Source of the DNA: Bacilli bacterium
GTDB lineage: Bacteria > Bacillota_I > Bacilli_A > RF39 > UBA660
Assembly (NCBI GenBank): GCA_017470045.1
Contig: JAFUFG010000035.1
Span: forward strand, 1-6,406
Direction: 5' to 3'
Length of the DNA: 6,406 nt
The notes beneath the pieces were generated by a model, which searched no databases, had not been told where the DNA came from, and worked only from the letters and a program-made list of their open reading frames with translations. A program made the translations under genes and the position numbers. Positions 6,075 through 6,406 of the stretch are shown here, piece by piece; positions within the stretch are counted from its first letter, which is position 1; every line of letters starts with the position of its first letter.

Positions 6075-6406
6075 TTATTTAGCCATATCTCCCATATCAT
6101 CTGAAATAACTACATCAAAATCATAGTCATAAAAATCAATATTAGAAAGAATAATAGTACCTTTTGCTTCTGTTTTAGCATCTTTCTTTAAATTAGTGAT
6201 ATAAACAGAAACAGTAGAATAATCATCTTTATCACGATATAATTTAAAATCTAATTTACCATAAGTAATATCTTTTCCAGTAGTATTAGTAATAGAAAAA
6301 GTAACATCATATTTTGTAGAGTCCCCATAATCGAAATTATCATCTACACTATCCATTGATAGATATGATACTTTAATACCTTTATTCGTATGAACTTCTG
6401 ACTTTC
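6075..6406 (-). CDS. C-terminal part of a protein with FxLYD/Ig-like beta domain (5' end outside window)
   Basis: The frame enters from the right edge and stays open to a TAA at 6077-6075, giving 109 visible residues starting KSEVHTNKGIKVSYLSMDSV. The Met at 6356-6354 is internal: codons upstream continue without a stop and no ribosome site precedes it. The visible part has the same outline as the C-terminal domains of the 169- and 186-aa proteins: TKYDVTFSITNTTGKDI, then GKLDFKLYRDKDDYS, then KTEAKGTIILS and a final aromatic strand FYDYDFDVVI. Similarity is by strand order and turn residues, with low identity. It is therefore probably a third extracytoplasmic beta-domain protein, whose expected N-terminal membrane segment would lie beyond the window. 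It ends in a terminator and so is not on the same main transcript as the pilin-like gene. The function is unknown. Confidence 0.8.
   Translation of the reverse strand, partial: KSEVHTNKGIKVSYLSMDSVDDNFDYGDSTKYDVTFSITNTTGKDITYGKLDFKLYRDKDDYSTVSVYITNLKKDAKTEAKGTIILSNIDFYDYDFDVVISDDMGDMAK

Noticed and set aside
1..6406. Possible reassigned genetic code, since no gene here ends in TGA
   Set aside because: Tryptophans that I checked in priA, the pilin-like gene and the 87-aa gene are encoded by TGG and no in-frame TGA was seen; six stops are too few to draw a conclusion. TAA ends several other genes, so the TAA in priA is not explained by a code change.

Overview
The window is A+T-rich DNA in which every gene I can support lies on the minus strand. 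Shine-Dalgarno sites are strong (AGGAGGTGAT-like), promoters are of the extended -10 type (TGnTATAAT), and intrinsic terminators are A/T-rich. The PriA is of the zinc-binding type and a type IV pilin-like protein is present. Together these suggest a monoderm Bacillota, perhaps an uncultured gut Bacilli lineage of the RF39/Erysipelotrichales kind. That placement is inference. Tryptophan codons I checked are TGG and all visible stops are TAA or TAG, so nothing indicates a reassigned genetic code.

The layout is described in transcription order, from high to low coordinates. At 6406-6075 is the 3' end of a gene whose visible product is a beta-rich extracytoplasmic-looking domain, closed by a hairpin terminator. 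A promoter near 5975-6003 then drives a two-gene unit. Its first gene (5953-4055) encodes a very long type IV prepilin-like protein with a pilin N-terminus, two Ig-like segments, two InlB-type B-repeats and a cysteine- and aromatic-rich C-terminal region I do not recognise. Its second gene (4042-3533) encodes a 169-residue membrane-anchored beta-domain protein and ends in a terminator. Next comes a single gene (3429-2869) with its own promoter and terminator, encoding another membrane-anchored beta-domain protein. Three small beta-domain proteins therefore surround one pilin-adhesin, which looks like part of a surface-appendage locus. No assembly ATPase, platform protein or prepilin peptidase is in the window.

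The remaining part starts with priA (from 2813), the primosomal helicase that restarts replication forks. Its reading frame meets a TAA at 792-794, yet the following 47 codons (to a second TAA at 648-650) still encode a recognisable PriA C-terminus in the same frame. This is either a real nonsense mutation, a sequence error or readthrough. Two unrecognised genes follow closely and probably share the transcript: an 87-residue tail-anchored membrane protein (607-344) and the start of a helical, soluble-looking protein (from 326 to beyond the window edge), which I start at a TTG codon.
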